From NCBI RefSeq assembly GCF_002813755.1, contig NZ_CP018061.1, forward strand, positions 2,346,001 to 2,410,000: DNA of 64,000 nucleotides, in the 5' to 3' direction. Under the pieces are notes generated by a model. The model was not told the origin of the DNA and did no database searches. It worked only from the letters and a program-made list of their open reading frames with translations. How positions within the stretch are numbered: the stretch's first letter is position 1; each line of letters starts with the position of its first letter. The position numbers were made by a program, and so were the translations under genes. Below are positions 44,086 to 54,300 of this stretch, one piece after another. This stretch comes from Enterococcus mundtii. Lineage in GTDB: Bacteria; Bacillota; Bacilli; Lactobacillales; Enterococcaceae.

Positions 44086-44631
44086 TTAATGAATAGTACA
44101 TGATTTTGTAATCACTTGCTTGGACAATTGAAAAGTAAACGGGATTTTTTCTTTGTTTTTTGGAATTGGTGAAATTATTTTTGTAAAGTATGTATCCTCT
44201 TCTAATGGAAGTTCCTGTTTTTTAAAATAAACAATCGGTACTTCTTTTTCATGAACACTCTCTGGATATCGAATAGAACCCGTTATTTCAATCTGCTCAC
44301 TCGATAATCTTACTTGTTTAAAGGTTATTTTAGGTAAGTAATGGATAAACTGCTCGATTCCATACTCCTTTACTAATGACTTCTTATATTTCAATTCTTT
44401 AGCTTCCCTTACTAGCTTAAAAAAATCGATTTCTAAATTAGTTGGTACTTCTTCTTTAGAAATATTTTTATACTTGATAAGATTGATTCCCTGAGAAAAA
44501 TAAAACTGATCGTTCTCATAAATAGATAACAAAACAGATTCTCCTGAAGCAATTCCCATTTCATTTCTTCTTTTATTTGGTATCTCTTTAAATAGAAAGA
44601 TTTGTCCACTTACAGATGTGATTTTTTTCAA
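44086..44631 (-). CDS. Protein of unknown function next to exonuclease-BRCT gene
   Basis: A 181-residue protein not recognised. It has no membrane segment or signal peptide; alternating strands and charged turns suggest a beta-rich soluble fold, with N-terminal text MGIASGESVLLSIYENDQFY and a short motif FFKLVREAKELKYKKSLVKE. Lys/Glu-rich composition and AT-rich codons match the rest of the island. The start is 14 bases after the exonuclease stop, so the two are probably one transcription unit. No defence function can be assigned. Confidence 0.7.
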   Translation of the reverse strand: MKKITSVSGQIFLFKEIPNKRRNEMGIASGESVLLSIYENDQFYFSQGINLIKYKNISKEEVPTNLEIDFFKLVREAKELKYKKSLVKEYGIEQFIHYLPKITFKQVRLSSEQIEITGSIRYPESVHEKEVPIVYFKKQELPLEEDTYFTKIISPIPKNKEKIPFTFQLSKQVITKSCTIH

Positions 44632-44645
44632 CTAATCTCAACTCC

Positions 44646-45584
44646 CTATAGATTACTATTTATCATTTGAAGAAATTCATATTCACCAAGTAGTTGAATC
44701 GACTGTCCATTCTTTAACAGTTTTTCCGCTTTTTTTATCTTTGCTGATTTCCCCCCTTCCCCAACAACCCGTAGATCTTGATCCCCCATTACTAAATAAT
44801 GTGTATTTTTTGTTACTCCCTTTTCTGGGATACCACCACAACCAGCCAGTTTCTCCATCGCCTCAACTCTAGTTAAACTCTTCAATTTTCCTGTAAAACA
44901 AGCACTTTTTTGAAAAAAAACATGAGTAGGATCAATTGATTCTCCTTCCACTGAATCAATGATTGATTGAATTTGGATAACTGACAAGTGTGATTTTGAA
45001 CTTTTTAAAAACCCCCGTCTTGAAAATCCATTAATTTCACCAAATTTTTTATAATTTGCTGCTGATATCAACTCTTCAATACTAGAAAACTGATTTTCTT
45101 TACATAAGTACAAAATAAGAGTCGCACAAGCTGCTGCATCTTCTAAAGCATGATGATGCTCGAATGTAAAATCAATCAACTCAGCTAAATGATTAAGCTT
45201 ATAACTCAGCGCCTTTACGTATTGTATCGATAAATAATAACTATCAAAATACTCTCTATTAAAATTTGTAATACCATACCTCTCATTAGAATCCTTGATG
45301 ACGCCCATATCAAATGGGGCATAGTGAGCGACCAATGGAAGTCCCTCAGTAAACCTTAGAATATCATTTGCTATTTGTGCATAGTTTCTTTCACCATCCA
45401 CCATCTCTGGCGTAATTCCATGAATGTAAATATTATAACTATCAAATTCTGTTTCAGGATCAATCAATGAATAGTAGGTGTCTGTGATTTTGCCATTTTC
45501 AACCTTTACCATCCCTACAGAACATGCTGAGGCACGATATTGGTTCGCAGTTTCAAAATCAATAGCGACAAAATTTATACTCAT
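44646..45584 (-). CDS. DEDDh 3'-5' exonuclease with C-terminal BRCT domain
   Basis: A 312-residue protein. The DnaQ/epsilon-like exonuclease domain covers about residues 1-170, with Exo I VAIDFETANQYRASACSVGM, Exo II VAHYAPFDMGVIKDS and Exo III HHALEDAAACA (DEDDh type). A BRCT domain at about 220-305 includes ACFTGKLKSLTRVEAMEKLA and NTHYLVMGD. This fusion is known in Firmicutes and is usually annotated as a polymerase III epsilon-like exonuclease. GGAGGAG precedes the ATG. Placement between a Wadjet cassette and an unknown gene suggests accessory nucleic-acid metabolism. Confidence 0.9.
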   Translation of the reverse strand: MSINFVAIDFETANQYRASACSVGMVKVENGKITDTYYSLIDPETEFDSYNIYIHGITPEMVDGERNYAQIANDILRFTEGLPLVAHYAPFDMGVIKDSNERYGITNFNREYFDSYYLSIQYVKALSYKLNHLAELIDFTFEHHHALEDAAACATLILYLCKENQFSSIEELISAANYKKFGEINGFSRRGFLKSSKSHLSVIQIQSIIDSVEGESIDPTHVFFQKSACFTGKLKSLTRVEAMEKLAGCGGIPEKGVTKNTHYLVMGDQDLRVVGEGGKSAKIKKAEKLLKNGQSIQLLGEYEFLQMINSNL

Positions 45585-45734
45585 CTAATTCTCCTCCATT
45601 TTGTAAATATTTTTTTAATTTTCAATATTTAGAACATGCACTCTTTAATACATCCACAAACGATTGTAACCATTCTCATTTTAAAAAAAATTCATTTGTC
45701 ACAAAGTTTATTAGAAATATTTTTTGCGTCTTTT

Positions 45735-46988
45735 CTAATGTAATATTTCATCTAGCTTATACCATTCTTCAATAAACCTAACGTATTCCTGATAAAAACT
45801 CTCCTGATAACTCGCTACTTTTTCTTCCCTCATTGCTTCTGCTACATCTATTAAATCAGGATCGTTTAAGGTAGATAATTTAGAAATGCTACGAGAAATA
45901 TCTTTGACAGATTGTTTTTTGCGATAGGATTGAACATCCATATACAAAAAAACCACACGATCACCATAACGACTTTTTATCTTGTCAGCCATTTGAAGTC
46001 CTTCTGGGTCCATATCACTGGCGTAATAGAAACGAGTTGTTTTTGAAAAAAGTTCTAACAATCGCCACATCGCTAAACGAAATTGACCTTGATGGCAGAT
46101 AGCCGGTAAGTCTGGAAATTCAGTCATTAGTGAAGAATACAAAGAAGAATTTTCAAAAACAAAAACTTCATTTCCAACTTTTGGAATCACTTCTTTCACG
46201 TCCAATAACGCTTTGATTGGTACATTCCATATCACTTGATTATCACAAGCACCTTGCCACATCGAATGAATCTTATCTGTTGCCACTTTTCCTAATAAGT
46301 TGCTAACGGTAACGAAGTTCATCAAATCATCAACAACTAAGTTTTGCTGATTATAGATCCGACTACGATACTCTGTCTGCGATTCATCAGGCTCTCTTAA
46401 CAGCTGAATTTTATCGCTTAACAAGGTGTAAAAGAGTTTTCCAAGCCGAGTTTTACGATCCAGACCATGAGGATTTTTTAGCTTTTATTGCGCAAACACC
46501 GGTAAATAGATTAATGAATCCGGGCGTTCTCGAAACAAGTCTGCCAGCGTCCACAACTCTTCTTCTGTCACTTGTTTTCGATAAAAATCCAACTGACGCT
46601 CAGATGATACAAAAGCCAATTCTTTTTTTTGTGAAAATAGTTGCATATAGCGTTCCTTTTTTGCTTGTTCAATCGCTTGCTCCGTTCGTTTTGTCTGCAA
46701 ATCATGCCCAATTACCAACTCCACGGCTTGTGTAAAATCAATACTGCGAAAGCGACTCTGTTCATAGACTTTCTGCCATGTTTTAATAGAAAACTGTTTT
46801 TTTTCTTTTAATCGTGCTAAGTCACACCCTAAAAAATCAGCAATATCTGCTTGTTCAGTTTCAGAGAATTTTTTTAAGGAAATCGATCCAGTAATTTTTC
46901 CGTATCGATAGTATTTTAAAGCAATTTCCTCCATCACCTTACGATAACTACTATTCGCTTTAAAAAAATCATGTAGTTCTTGTTTCAT
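45735..46988 (-). pseudogene. jetD: JetD of Wadjet type III, broken by an in-frame TAA
   Basis: TIGR02679/DUF2399-type nuclease subunit of about 417 codons. The N-terminal 167 codons (from ATG 46988, with AGGTGA) end LPVFAQ at a TAA (46485-46487). In the same frame the sequence then continues KLKNPHGLDRKTRLGKLF and joins the second open frame without a shift. That segment matches a conserved PHALD-type block, showing that one nonsense codon split the gene. The C-terminal half keeps Toprim residues (VFVFENSSLYSS, FYYASDMDPEGLQMA). A restart at TTG 46424 has no clear ribosome site. Expected result: loss of the cutting subunit. Confidence 0.85.
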
Positions 46989-46989
46989 C

Positions 46990-49900
46990 TTAATCACCTA
47001 GCATTTCTTGCCGCTTACCATTCCAATGACTTCGTACCATTCCTACTGTTGTACTATTGGCTTTTCTTAACAATTGATACACATTGAGAGATGAGACAGT
47101 ATCATAATCCCCCCACAATGCTTGCGAATTCAACAAATAGTCAAAACCTAAATCCTCCAATGTACCGAATAGATCCGCAATATTTAATTCATCTACCCCA
47201 GCAAACGCTTCATCTAAGCAAACAATCCGGGGAGCTTCAGCTTTTGCATCCTCAAACCGAGCATACATGGCTGTAAATAAAGGTAAATACATTGCTACAG
47301 CTTTTTCGCCACCACTCAATTTATAAAAACGTGGATTCGTCAATTCTCGTTTCGGCTCATTGTCTTTTTGGTACTCCAATAAAAATTTGAACCAATGACG
47401 ATAATCTAAAACATCCTTCATCACTTCATGTAACGATTGTCCTGCTTCCTCTTCATCTTTATCTCGAAGAATTTTTGCATAGTTGATTTTTTCACGGAAG
47501 TGGCGAATCATCCGCTCTAGATCCTCCGATGTCAACATCGCTGACGGCTGACGTAGAATACGAACTAAATCTTTCGTATTCATCTCCTGCTCACTCTCCG
47601 CAATCTTCGCTATCCAGCGGATAGATAATCGAAGGCGATTTTCATCTTTTGTATTTTGGAGAATTTGATTCATTTTTTTCACCCATTGCTCCGTCTTTGA
47701 AATCAATCCCTTAATATTATTACCGATGGAATTAAGCAGGATTTCTTCAAACAAACGGTGATCCTCTTGATCCACAAACACTTCTTGTTCTTCGATTGAA
47801 GCGCTAAGTTGTTGACAAATCGCTTGAACAGAAGTACGTCGATTTTGCTCATCAATCAAGTACAAAAGATCATTCGAACTGTCTGCTTGCAATAATTGTG
47901 CTTCACTCAATAAGCTATCTGTCCATTCATGAGTTGATTCAGGAAAATCAGTGCTTTCACATTCTACAAGTTCGGGACTATATTGACCTAAAGAAACCAT
48001 TTTTTCTCGCTGAACTCTTTTCAGATTTGTCGCAGCTTTTCTCAACTCTTCTTCTCCGCGATAGTGCTTAACAATTTCGTTGAGTGATTGTTCTTCTTGC
48101 TGATAGCGTCGATTCTCTCTCTTCCCTGTCTCCAACCAACATTCATATAAGATTTGATAAAAATCTCTTCTCATGTGATTTTCTGAAACATCTTTTTCTA
48201 ACAATGCAATTTGAGATGTTTCGTATGGGATTTTATCGTTATTTAAATTTCGTAATTCTTGTTCTTTTTTTTGTTGTAATGACAATGAGCGCTTGACCTC
48301 TTGACGAATCTCTTTTATCCCTTCGACTGCTAGTTGCTCAGCAAGCGTTTGAAGTTGATAATTCAAGGTTGTTAGTTGTTGGCTGACTTCTTGCATTTCT
48401 TCTTCTGCTTCTAACTGACGACTCTGAATATCATGGAGATATTCTTTTTGTCGATTGATCTGATCCGGCAAGCTTCTCCCTTTTGTAAACGCCTCATACA
48501 AGTCATCAAAAGTAGCTGCATAATCACTTAATTGTTGACGAATCCTTTCCATCTCTTCAAATGTTTCACTAAAAATAAATTCATGCTTTTCTTGAAATGT
48601 TTGAATGGTCAAATAAATAGTTTTATACTGTTGATTTAACTCTTTAGACATTTCCTGATGACGAACAGCTACTTGTTGATTATCATATACTAATTGCTGT
48701 TGCTCTCTGATATCTCGTTGAATATCTTGCAGTTCACTATCATCTGGCATATCGTTAAATCGTTGGTTTGTTTGCTCAAGATTTCTTTCAATCTCCTGAA
48801 TAAAATCACTATACTCTATGATTTCAATTTCCTTTATTGAAATCAATTCTTCCACTTCAGTTATTTTTTCTTTTAAAAAACGTTTCTGACTTTCTTTCCC
48901 AATATACTGACTTTTCGGACTATTTGTCGTTTTCCCACGATAAATCCCTAGATTATATGATCCATCTGAATTAACAGCAGAAGCCGTTTGATCCCCTGTG
49001 TCTAACACGATCGATTGCAAAAGATCGATTACATAGCCTTCTGAAATATCAGTTCCTCCCACTCTTGGCTGCAAATAATCCGCTAACGTCGGCACAAGCA
49101 TTTGGGGATTAGGGATCAATTGTTGTTCGTTTTCTAACGCTAACCTTTCTTCACAAACTAGCGCGTCTAACATCCCACTATTTAACAACGCAGCTTCGAT
49201 TTGATTTCTCTCAATTTGTGGTACTTCATCGAAAAAATCAATGATTTCATAAAATGATACAAATTTCTTATTCTCCACCAACAGTCGCTTACGATCGTCA
49301 ACTTGTGCCATGCGTCGCTGTGGCTCAGGCAATTTTCTCTGCCGCCAGTTCATTAATTCTTCTTGGAGGTCTTCAAGTTGCTTTTCTACTTGCTGTTTCA
49401 TAACTGATTTTTCTTGGATTAGTCGACGTTGTCCTAATTCATACTGTTGGTGCGTATTAACCAGTGGTTCTTTGACTTGTTCATAAGTAGTGGTCTCTGT
49501 AAATAGAGTGTTCAAGCGATGCAACATCAATTGCCAATCCGCATCAGAAAATGAAAAAGGCAGAGACTTTTGCCACTGACCTAAGGCTATTTCGGTCTTT
49601 GTCAATTCCGATTGAAACATTTCTTGATAATGCGTTAAATCATAATTGATTCGATCATAGTCTTTTGCTAGTTCACTGAGTTTCTTTTCAATCATCACTT
49701 GTTGCTGTTTGACTTGATTCAAATGACGTACTTCTTCAAGTATTCTCGCAAATGCTTCACGATATTCACGTAATTGGCGCTTCCAATAATCCATGTTCAT
49801 TTGATAACCAGAAAAGTTGAAATCTTCAACTAGTTGTGGATGTTCCATGAAGCCCGTTCCCTCAACATGCTCGGCTAGTTCAACTAAATATTTTTGTTGC

Positions 49901-51069
49901 TCTTTATTGAAAGTAGCCAGATTTAATTCATAACGATCTAGCTCTTCTTGATATTTTTGGTGTCTCGTTTTATCCGACTCCATTGCCTCTGTAATTCGCT
50001 TGATTCGCTTTTGTTTCCTTTGCACCTCTTCAAGAAATTGATGTTGCTCTTTTTCAAGTCGGAAAATATCATGATGCTGCAATTTTTGAATCTTATCTGT
50101 GACTATTTTGATCTCGTTAGCTAAAATGTTCCGCTGTTCTTCATATTCTTTTAACCTCTGTTGAGATGTTAGAAATTGTTGACTTTTCTTTTGGAACAAC
50201 CGGCTTGCTTCATCTTCCTTTTTTTTCATCATCAAGGTATAATTTGCATACTTTCCTCGAACTTGTCGATGGTAAATTTCAAAGACATCTGCAAGTTCCG
50301 TTAATTCCAATAAATCTTGTTGTGCTTGGTCTAATTGATTTTTTGCCGTTTCTATATTTTCTAAACTATCGGATACTTCGTGCAGATCTTCATCTTTTAA
50401 TTGCGGCAAGGCTTCTTCTAGAATACGATAGATCTCGGTTGGTGCAAAATCCTTCGACAATTTAGGCTTACGGATATCCAATTGTAGTTGGATCATCTGA
50501 TTAAATGTTTCCATACTTTCAAAAGAAAATAAGTAGTTATTGATCCATTCAGCATACTCCGCTTGCTTTCTTGTCAACCGCCCTCCAGTTGCCAAACGGC
50601 CAGCAAGTTCTTTCTCAGAGTAAGGCCTTCGTTCATTACCTCCTAGGTCATGCCACAATGGGAAATCGATACCGACTCGCTGATTCTCAGGTAAAATAAA
50701 ATACCAACGATCCAATGATTTTCCTCGTCGGGCACGAATACCTAATCCACTCGTAAAATAAATGTCGTGTTCGCCAAATTTATACTCTAAAACTAAATAG
50801 CCTGTACGGTCATCATGTCGTGCGATATCTTTCTCACCTAAAAGATATTCCTCAATTTTTCGCGAAGTGGAACCAAATGGATCCAATCGTGAAGGATTCG
50901 TCTTCCCATCCAATAGCAGAGGCAATAAGCTTGCCGTAGTCACTGATTTTCCTGAACCATTTGCTCCACGCAAAAGTAACTTTCCTTGCGAAAACTCAAA
51001 ATATGCTTCATCAAAATACCAATAGTTTACAATACACGCTCGATGTAAATGCCAACGTTCATTCGCCAT
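46990..51069 (-). CDS. jetC: JetC of Wadjet type III, SMC-like ATPase (TIGR02680)
   Basis: A 1359-residue SMC/MukB-like protein. Walker A GANGSGKSVTTASLL lies near residue 35, long coiled coils cover most of residues 220-1150 (many EEQRN, QLREY, EKQLEDLQEEL stretches), and the C-terminal head has the signature LSGGEKAVAMYLPLF and Walker B RIVCLDEAFAGVD. It is the loop-extruding motor that, with JetA and JetB, recognises small circular DNA. The start overlaps jetB by 11 bases and the stop lies two bases before the jetD ATG. It appears intact. Confidence 0.92.
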   Translation of the reverse strand: MANERWHLHRACIVNYWYFDEAYFEFSQGKLLLRGANGSGKSVTTASLLPLLLDGKTNPSRLDPFGSTSRKIEEYLLGEKDIARHDDRTGYLVLEYKFGEHDIYFTSGLGIRARRGKSLDRWYFILPENQRVGIDFPLWHDLGGNERRPYSEKELAGRLATGGRLTRKQAEYAEWINNYLFSFESMETFNQMIQLQLDIRKPKLSKDFAPTEIYRILEEALPQLKDEDLHEVSDSLENIETAKNQLDQAQQDLLELTELADVFEIYHRQVRGKYANYTLMMKKKEDEASRLFQKKSQQFLTSQQRLKEYEEQRNILANEIKIVTDKIQKLQHHDIFRLEKEQHQFLEEVQRKQKRIKRITEAMESDKTRHQKYQEELDRYELNLATFNKEQQKYLVELAEHVEGTGFMEHPQLVEDFNFSGYQMNMDYWKRQLREYREAFARILEEVRHLNQVKQQQVMIEKKLSELAKDYDRINYDLTHYQEMFQSELTKTEIALGQWQKSLPFSFSDADWQLMLHRLNTLFTETTTYEQVKEPLVNTHQQYELGQRRLIQEKSVMKQQVEKQLEDLQEELMNWRQRKLPEPQRRMAQVDDRKRLLVENKKFVSFYEIIDFFDEVPQIERNQIEAALLNSGMLDALVCEERLALENEQQLIPNPQMLVPTLADYLQPRVGGTDISEGYVIDLLQSIVLDTGDQTASAVNSDGSYNLGIYRGKTTNSPKSQYIGKESQKRFLKEKITEVEELISIKEIEIIEYSDFIQEIERNLEQTNQRFNDMPDDSELQDIQRDIREQQQLVYDNQQVAVRHQEMSKELNQQYKTIYLTIQTFQEKHEFIFSETFEEMERIRQQLSDYAATFDDLYEAFTKGRSLPDQINRQKEYLHDIQSRQLEAEEEMQEVSQQLTTLNYQLQTLAEQLAVEGIKEIRQEVKRSLSLQQKKEQELRNLNNDKIPYETSQIALLEKDVSENHMRRDFYQILYECWLETGKRENRRYQQEEQSLNEIVKHYRGEEELRKAATNLKRVQREKMVSLGQYSPELVECESTDFPESTHEWTDSLLSEAQLLQADSSNDLLYLIDEQNRRTSVQAICQQLSASIEEQEVFVDQEDHRLFEEILLNSIGNNIKGLISKTEQWVKKMNQILQNTKDENRLRLSIRWIAKIAESEQEMNTKDLVRILRQPSAMLTSEDLERMIRHFREKINYAKILRDKDEEEAGQSLHEVMKDVLDYRHWFKFLLEYQKDNEPKRELTNPRFYKLSGGEKAVAMYLPLFTAMYARFEDAKAEAPRIVCLDEAFAGVDELNIADLFGTLEDLGFDYLLNSQALWGDYDTVSSLNVYQLLRKANSTTVGMVRSHWNGKRQEMLGD

Positions 51070-52219
51070 TGCGGACCTCCTCTTTACTGAAGTCTTCGTT
51101 GTATACCCCTGAAAAACGAGCCAATTGTGGCAGAATCATTACTTCATCAACGTCATTATATAGCAACGCCCATTGCCTCCCATAAGTTAATAATTCCATT
51201 CCAATGACAGGAGTGGTCTTCATTTCTCTAAATTCTTTTGACCAACCATGATGATATTCCTGATAAAATACTTCAATTAATTCAGCCCACTCTTGGAAAC
51301 TGATTCGGATGATTCCTGTTGTTTCAGGTACCAGTTGTTTATTTACCACTCTTTTACGCACGAAAGTCGCTAATTGCAGTAACAGATCATCCAACATTTT
51401 TGTTCCAGGAAAAACACCTGATTGAGTACCATTATTCGCAGTCAGCTGAAAGAAATCTTTGTAAATTTCATACGTCAAATCTGTGTAATTCGCAACAAAA
51501 TCTGCAATGCCCTTACGTTGATTTCGCAAATAATAAAGTAACTGTTCGTCAATATCTGTTCGTAAAATACTCGGTTCTAAAAACAACTGCCGATAAGCAA
51601 GATAGCGTTGAGCATTTTCTTGTTGAAGAAATTTGTGATCAATAGGGACTAGTTCCTGAATATTTTTATAGCTCGAGATGTCTTCCGGATATGGTCGCAT
51701 GAACATCCGACCATAATTGGTTGCATAATACAAAACTTCTACGGTTTCATCTTGACCAAAATGTTCTGTTGCCCCATCACGTTCTTCAATCAAATGAAAG
51801 GTAGCCGCTTTTTTCAACACTCGAATTAACGATTTTCGACAAGTAAATTGTTGCCAATCAATCATGTCTTTGACCGGAAATAAACGAAGTAAATCTTCAC
51901 AAATATGGCTTAAAAGAAAATACGGTGCCTGACGCCGTTCCTCCAAAAAAGCAAGTAAGCAACAAAACAAGGCATAATCCATCGGTTGCTGAAAGTCTTG
52001 TATACCCATCCAAGGTTTTTCTACAACCGGTATTTTTTCTAATTTTATATACTCATGCGTATAGCGAATTGCATAACCAAAACGGTCTTTGATTAAACGA
52101 CAGATTTCTTTTTCAACACTTTTAAGCAACGCGTACTCCTCTGGTTGATGCTCTCGGAGAATCCAAAAATGACTAAAAAGAAGATTCATGGCTATTTTGA
52201 TTTTTTCATCATACTTCAT
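51059..52219 (-). CDS. jetB: JetB of Wadjet type III (TIGR02678/DUF2398)
   Basis: A 386-residue protein of the DUF2398 family. N-terminal text MNLLFSHFWILREHQPEEYA, KDRFGYAIRYTHEYIKLEKI and MDYALFCCLLAFLEERRQAP is typical. It corresponds to the MksE/MukE-like accessory subunit of the SMC complex, with winged-helix folds expected. It overlaps jetA by 11 bases and jetC by 11 bases. No damage seen. Confidence 0.88.
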   Translation of the reverse strand: MKYDEKIKIAMNLLFSHFWILREHQPEEYALLKSVEKEICRLIKDRFGYAIRYTHEYIKLEKIPVVEKPWMGIQDFQQPMDYALFCCLLAFLEERRQAPYFLLSHICEDLLRLFPVKDMIDWQQFTCRKSLIRVLKKAATFHLIEERDGATEHFGQDETVEVLYYATNYGRMFMRPYPEDISSYKNIQELVPIDHKFLQQENAQRYLAYRQLFLEPSILRTDIDEQLLYYLRNQRKGIADFVANYTDLTYEIYKDFFQLTANNGTQSGVFPGTKMLDDLLLQLATFVRKRVVNKQLVPETTGIIRISFQEWAELIEVFYQEYHHGWSKEFREMKTTPVIGMELLTYGRQWALLYNDVDEVMILPQLARFSGVYNEDFSKEEVRNGE

Positions 52220-53705
52220 TAACTTCTCCTCGTGTGATTATACTAAATTTAAAATCTTCCATCTCTAAGATACCGTCATCTGATCTCAACTCTACTATCC
52301 CACCGATACGTAATAATTTCATCCGTTGTCCAAATTCAGTCGAGAAAACGCCTTCATTACTTAATACTCCTTGAGCAAACCATTTTAGGAAAAGGCGACG
52401 GATTTCTTTTGGAATAAATTCGTGTGTGCTAGGATGAATTTCCCCTTGATGAATAAATGTTTTCAATAAGTGTAGCACTTTTTCCTGTTGACTTTGATAC
52501 TCTCGCATTAGCTTTTCTTTTTCCGCTTGGTTCAATGTAAATGACTTGTTTTTAGTTGCTTCTCGATACTCACGTACTCTTCCTCTTAAATAATAAACAC
52601 TTGGCTCTTGTTGCCAAATATCCCCATAAATATCACTCGTCGTTATTTCTTCCACCCAATAATATCTCGCACTTTCTACGCCAAATACCCTTGCAGATAA
52701 ACAATGTGCTTCCGCTATATCTTCACATTGATAAAACCATTTTGCCATATGCAAATAATCTTTTTTACGACTAGATCGCTGACTTCGTTCTTCACCAATA
52801 TCCCGGATTGCTCGTGTAATCTTTCGGATCATCTCATCTGTTCGCTGATTCAATAACGAATACTCAGATAAATGTTGTGGTTGATCAATGAACCAGTTTT
52901 TGATACTTTGGAAAATCTCTTCTGTCTCCACTAGCTTCTCTTCTGGTTGTTGCACATCTACCTCAAATCGCGGCACAAACTCCGGCACATAGCTCAATTG
53001 AAGCAAACATTTTTGAATAGTCTCCTCTTGAATCAGTAAATCACTAATTTTAGCAGCCATTTGATGAGATCCTAGAATAAAGTCCCGTAAGTATCGAATA
53101 AACTTCTCTTTAAATTCAAGCAACTTAATCTTTTGCGAACTAAAAATTGCATCTTCAGAACTTAAATACGCCATATAATCCGCAGTTGTTTCACGAACTA
53201 GTTTAAAACGGCGGACCACTTCTTCCCACGAATCTAATAACTGTTGATCCGTCTTATTCAACATGATAAAATCCTGCAAACTTCGGTATAATTTTTCAAA
53301 TAAACGGACATCTAGTGACCCTTTAAAGCTATCTCCTTGGCGCTCCAGCACACGCATCATCCGTTCCACTTCCACACTGATCGGTAAAATTTGATAACGA
53401 GAATTCCGCCGATTGAACTCAGCAATCGTTCGAGGATTTTTTACTTCATAACTCTCACTGATATTCTGCCATGTAACCAATTGTTTCAAATCTTGCGTTA
53501 GTTGATCACTTGTATACTCTGGTAAGTATTCTGATTGAATAAAGCTCAAGATATCTTCTGGATAAATGAAATCACGCATTCTTTCATGCTGCACAAAAAA
53601 ATAACGCATAATCAAACGATACCGCAGATGATTCATATCTGCATTCAAATATGCAACTTCCGTTATTTTTTTGTAATCAGAAGGCTGTTCAAAAAATTGG
53701 GGCAT
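52209..53705 (-). CDS. jetA: JetA of Wadjet type III (TIGR02677/DUF2397)
   Basis: A 498-residue protein of the DUF2397 family, the kleisin-like subunit (MksF/MukF role). N-terminal text VAYLNADMNHLRYRLIMRYF and YPEDILSFIQSEYLPEYTSD fits the family; the middle is helical, and C-terminal IRRLFLKWFAQGVLSNEG precedes a final winged-helix-like part. Two ATGs are possible (53711 and 53705); the second has AGGAG at better distance. It is the first gene of the cassette, behind a plausible promoter, and overlaps jetB. Confidence 0.88.
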   Translation of the reverse strand: MPQFFEQPSDYKKITEVAYLNADMNHLRYRLIMRYFFVQHERMRDFIYPEDILSFIQSEYLPEYTSDQLTQDLKQLVTWQNISESYEVKNPRTIAEFNRRNSRYQILPISVEVERMMRVLERQGDSFKGSLDVRLFEKLYRSLQDFIMLNKTDQQLLDSWEEVVRRFKLVRETTADYMAYLSSEDAIFSSQKIKLLEFKEKFIRYLRDFILGSHQMAAKISDLLIQEETIQKCLLQLSYVPEFVPRFEVDVQQPEEKLVETEEIFQSIKNWFIDQPQHLSEYSLLNQRTDEMIRKITRAIRDIGEERSQRSSRKKDYLHMAKWFYQCEDIAEAHCLSARVFGVESARYYWVEEITTSDIYGDIWQQEPSVYYLRGRVREYREATKNKSFTLNQAEKEKLMREYQSQQEKVLHLLKTFIHQGEIHPSTHEFIPKEIRRLFLKWFAQGVLSNEGVFSTEFGQRMKLLRIGGIVELRSDDGILEMEDFKFSIITRGEVNEV

Positions 53706-53735
53706 CTGCATCTTCTCCTTGGTCTAGATAATTTT

Positions 53736-53764
53736 AGTATAGCATGGGATGGATAATTGAGTAA
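53736..53764 (-). promoter_or_regulatory. Promoter of the Wadjet cassette
   Basis: Minus strand: TTACTC (53759-53764), a 17-base spacer and TATACT (53736-53741), about 30 bases before the jetA start. The -10 is good and the -35 is weak. Confidence 0.55.
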
Positions 53765-54300
53765 CTATTTTATAGTTTTTTTAAACTGGACATATTTGAT
53801 GGGCTTCTTAATCACTTAAATTCTTAAATCATTTGAATGTGATTTATTAAAGTAATTTTTAAAATTATCAATGGCAGTAAAAATAACATCGTATTTCCAG
53901 CACTACTATGAAGAGATTACAAACTTATCCTTGAATATAAAATCTATTTAGTTGGATTATGAAGCAATAAATTAAAAAAAATGATGTTAAAACTAAGTCC
54001 AAAAGACAATACTTAGTTTTAACATCATTAATCCTAAAAATAGCTTCGCTTTTACCCGTTACTATCTACCCTCTTGGAAGGGGTATTTCATCTAAGATAA
54101 GGGTATCACTCCAAATGTTGACTGGTCAAGTATTTAATTAAATGTATTTCATGTATATAGATCTGGTTTACGCCATGCTATTTATCTTTAAAAATTCAAT
54201 CATTAAAAAAACACCAACCACATTGGTTACTATAATATAACTATTACTTTTAGTTGACAGTTATTAAATTATTTATTTCTTCAAATTTCCATATTTTGAA
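53765..54300. other. Intergenic region between jetA and rhuM
   Basis: About 535 bases without a gene. It holds the strong rhuM terminator near 53981-54030. The rest (for example around 54060-54100 with CCCTCTTGGAAGGGG) is AT-rich and shows short inverted repeats but no recognisable remnant. Confidence 0.5.
53981..54030 (-). terminator. Strong terminator after rhuM
   Basis: Arms AATGATGTTAAAACTAAG and CTTAGTTTTAACATCATT are an 18-bp perfect inverted repeat. On the minus strand the second arm is followed by eight U. It lies about 270 bases beyond the rhuM stop and shields the Wadjet promoter from read-through. Confidence 0.85.

Noticed and set aside
45735..46424. The C-terminal part of jetD as a separate 229-residue gene starting at TTG
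   Set aside because: The frame is continuous with the upstream part through one TAA, the intervening residues match the family, and no ribosome site precedes the TTG.
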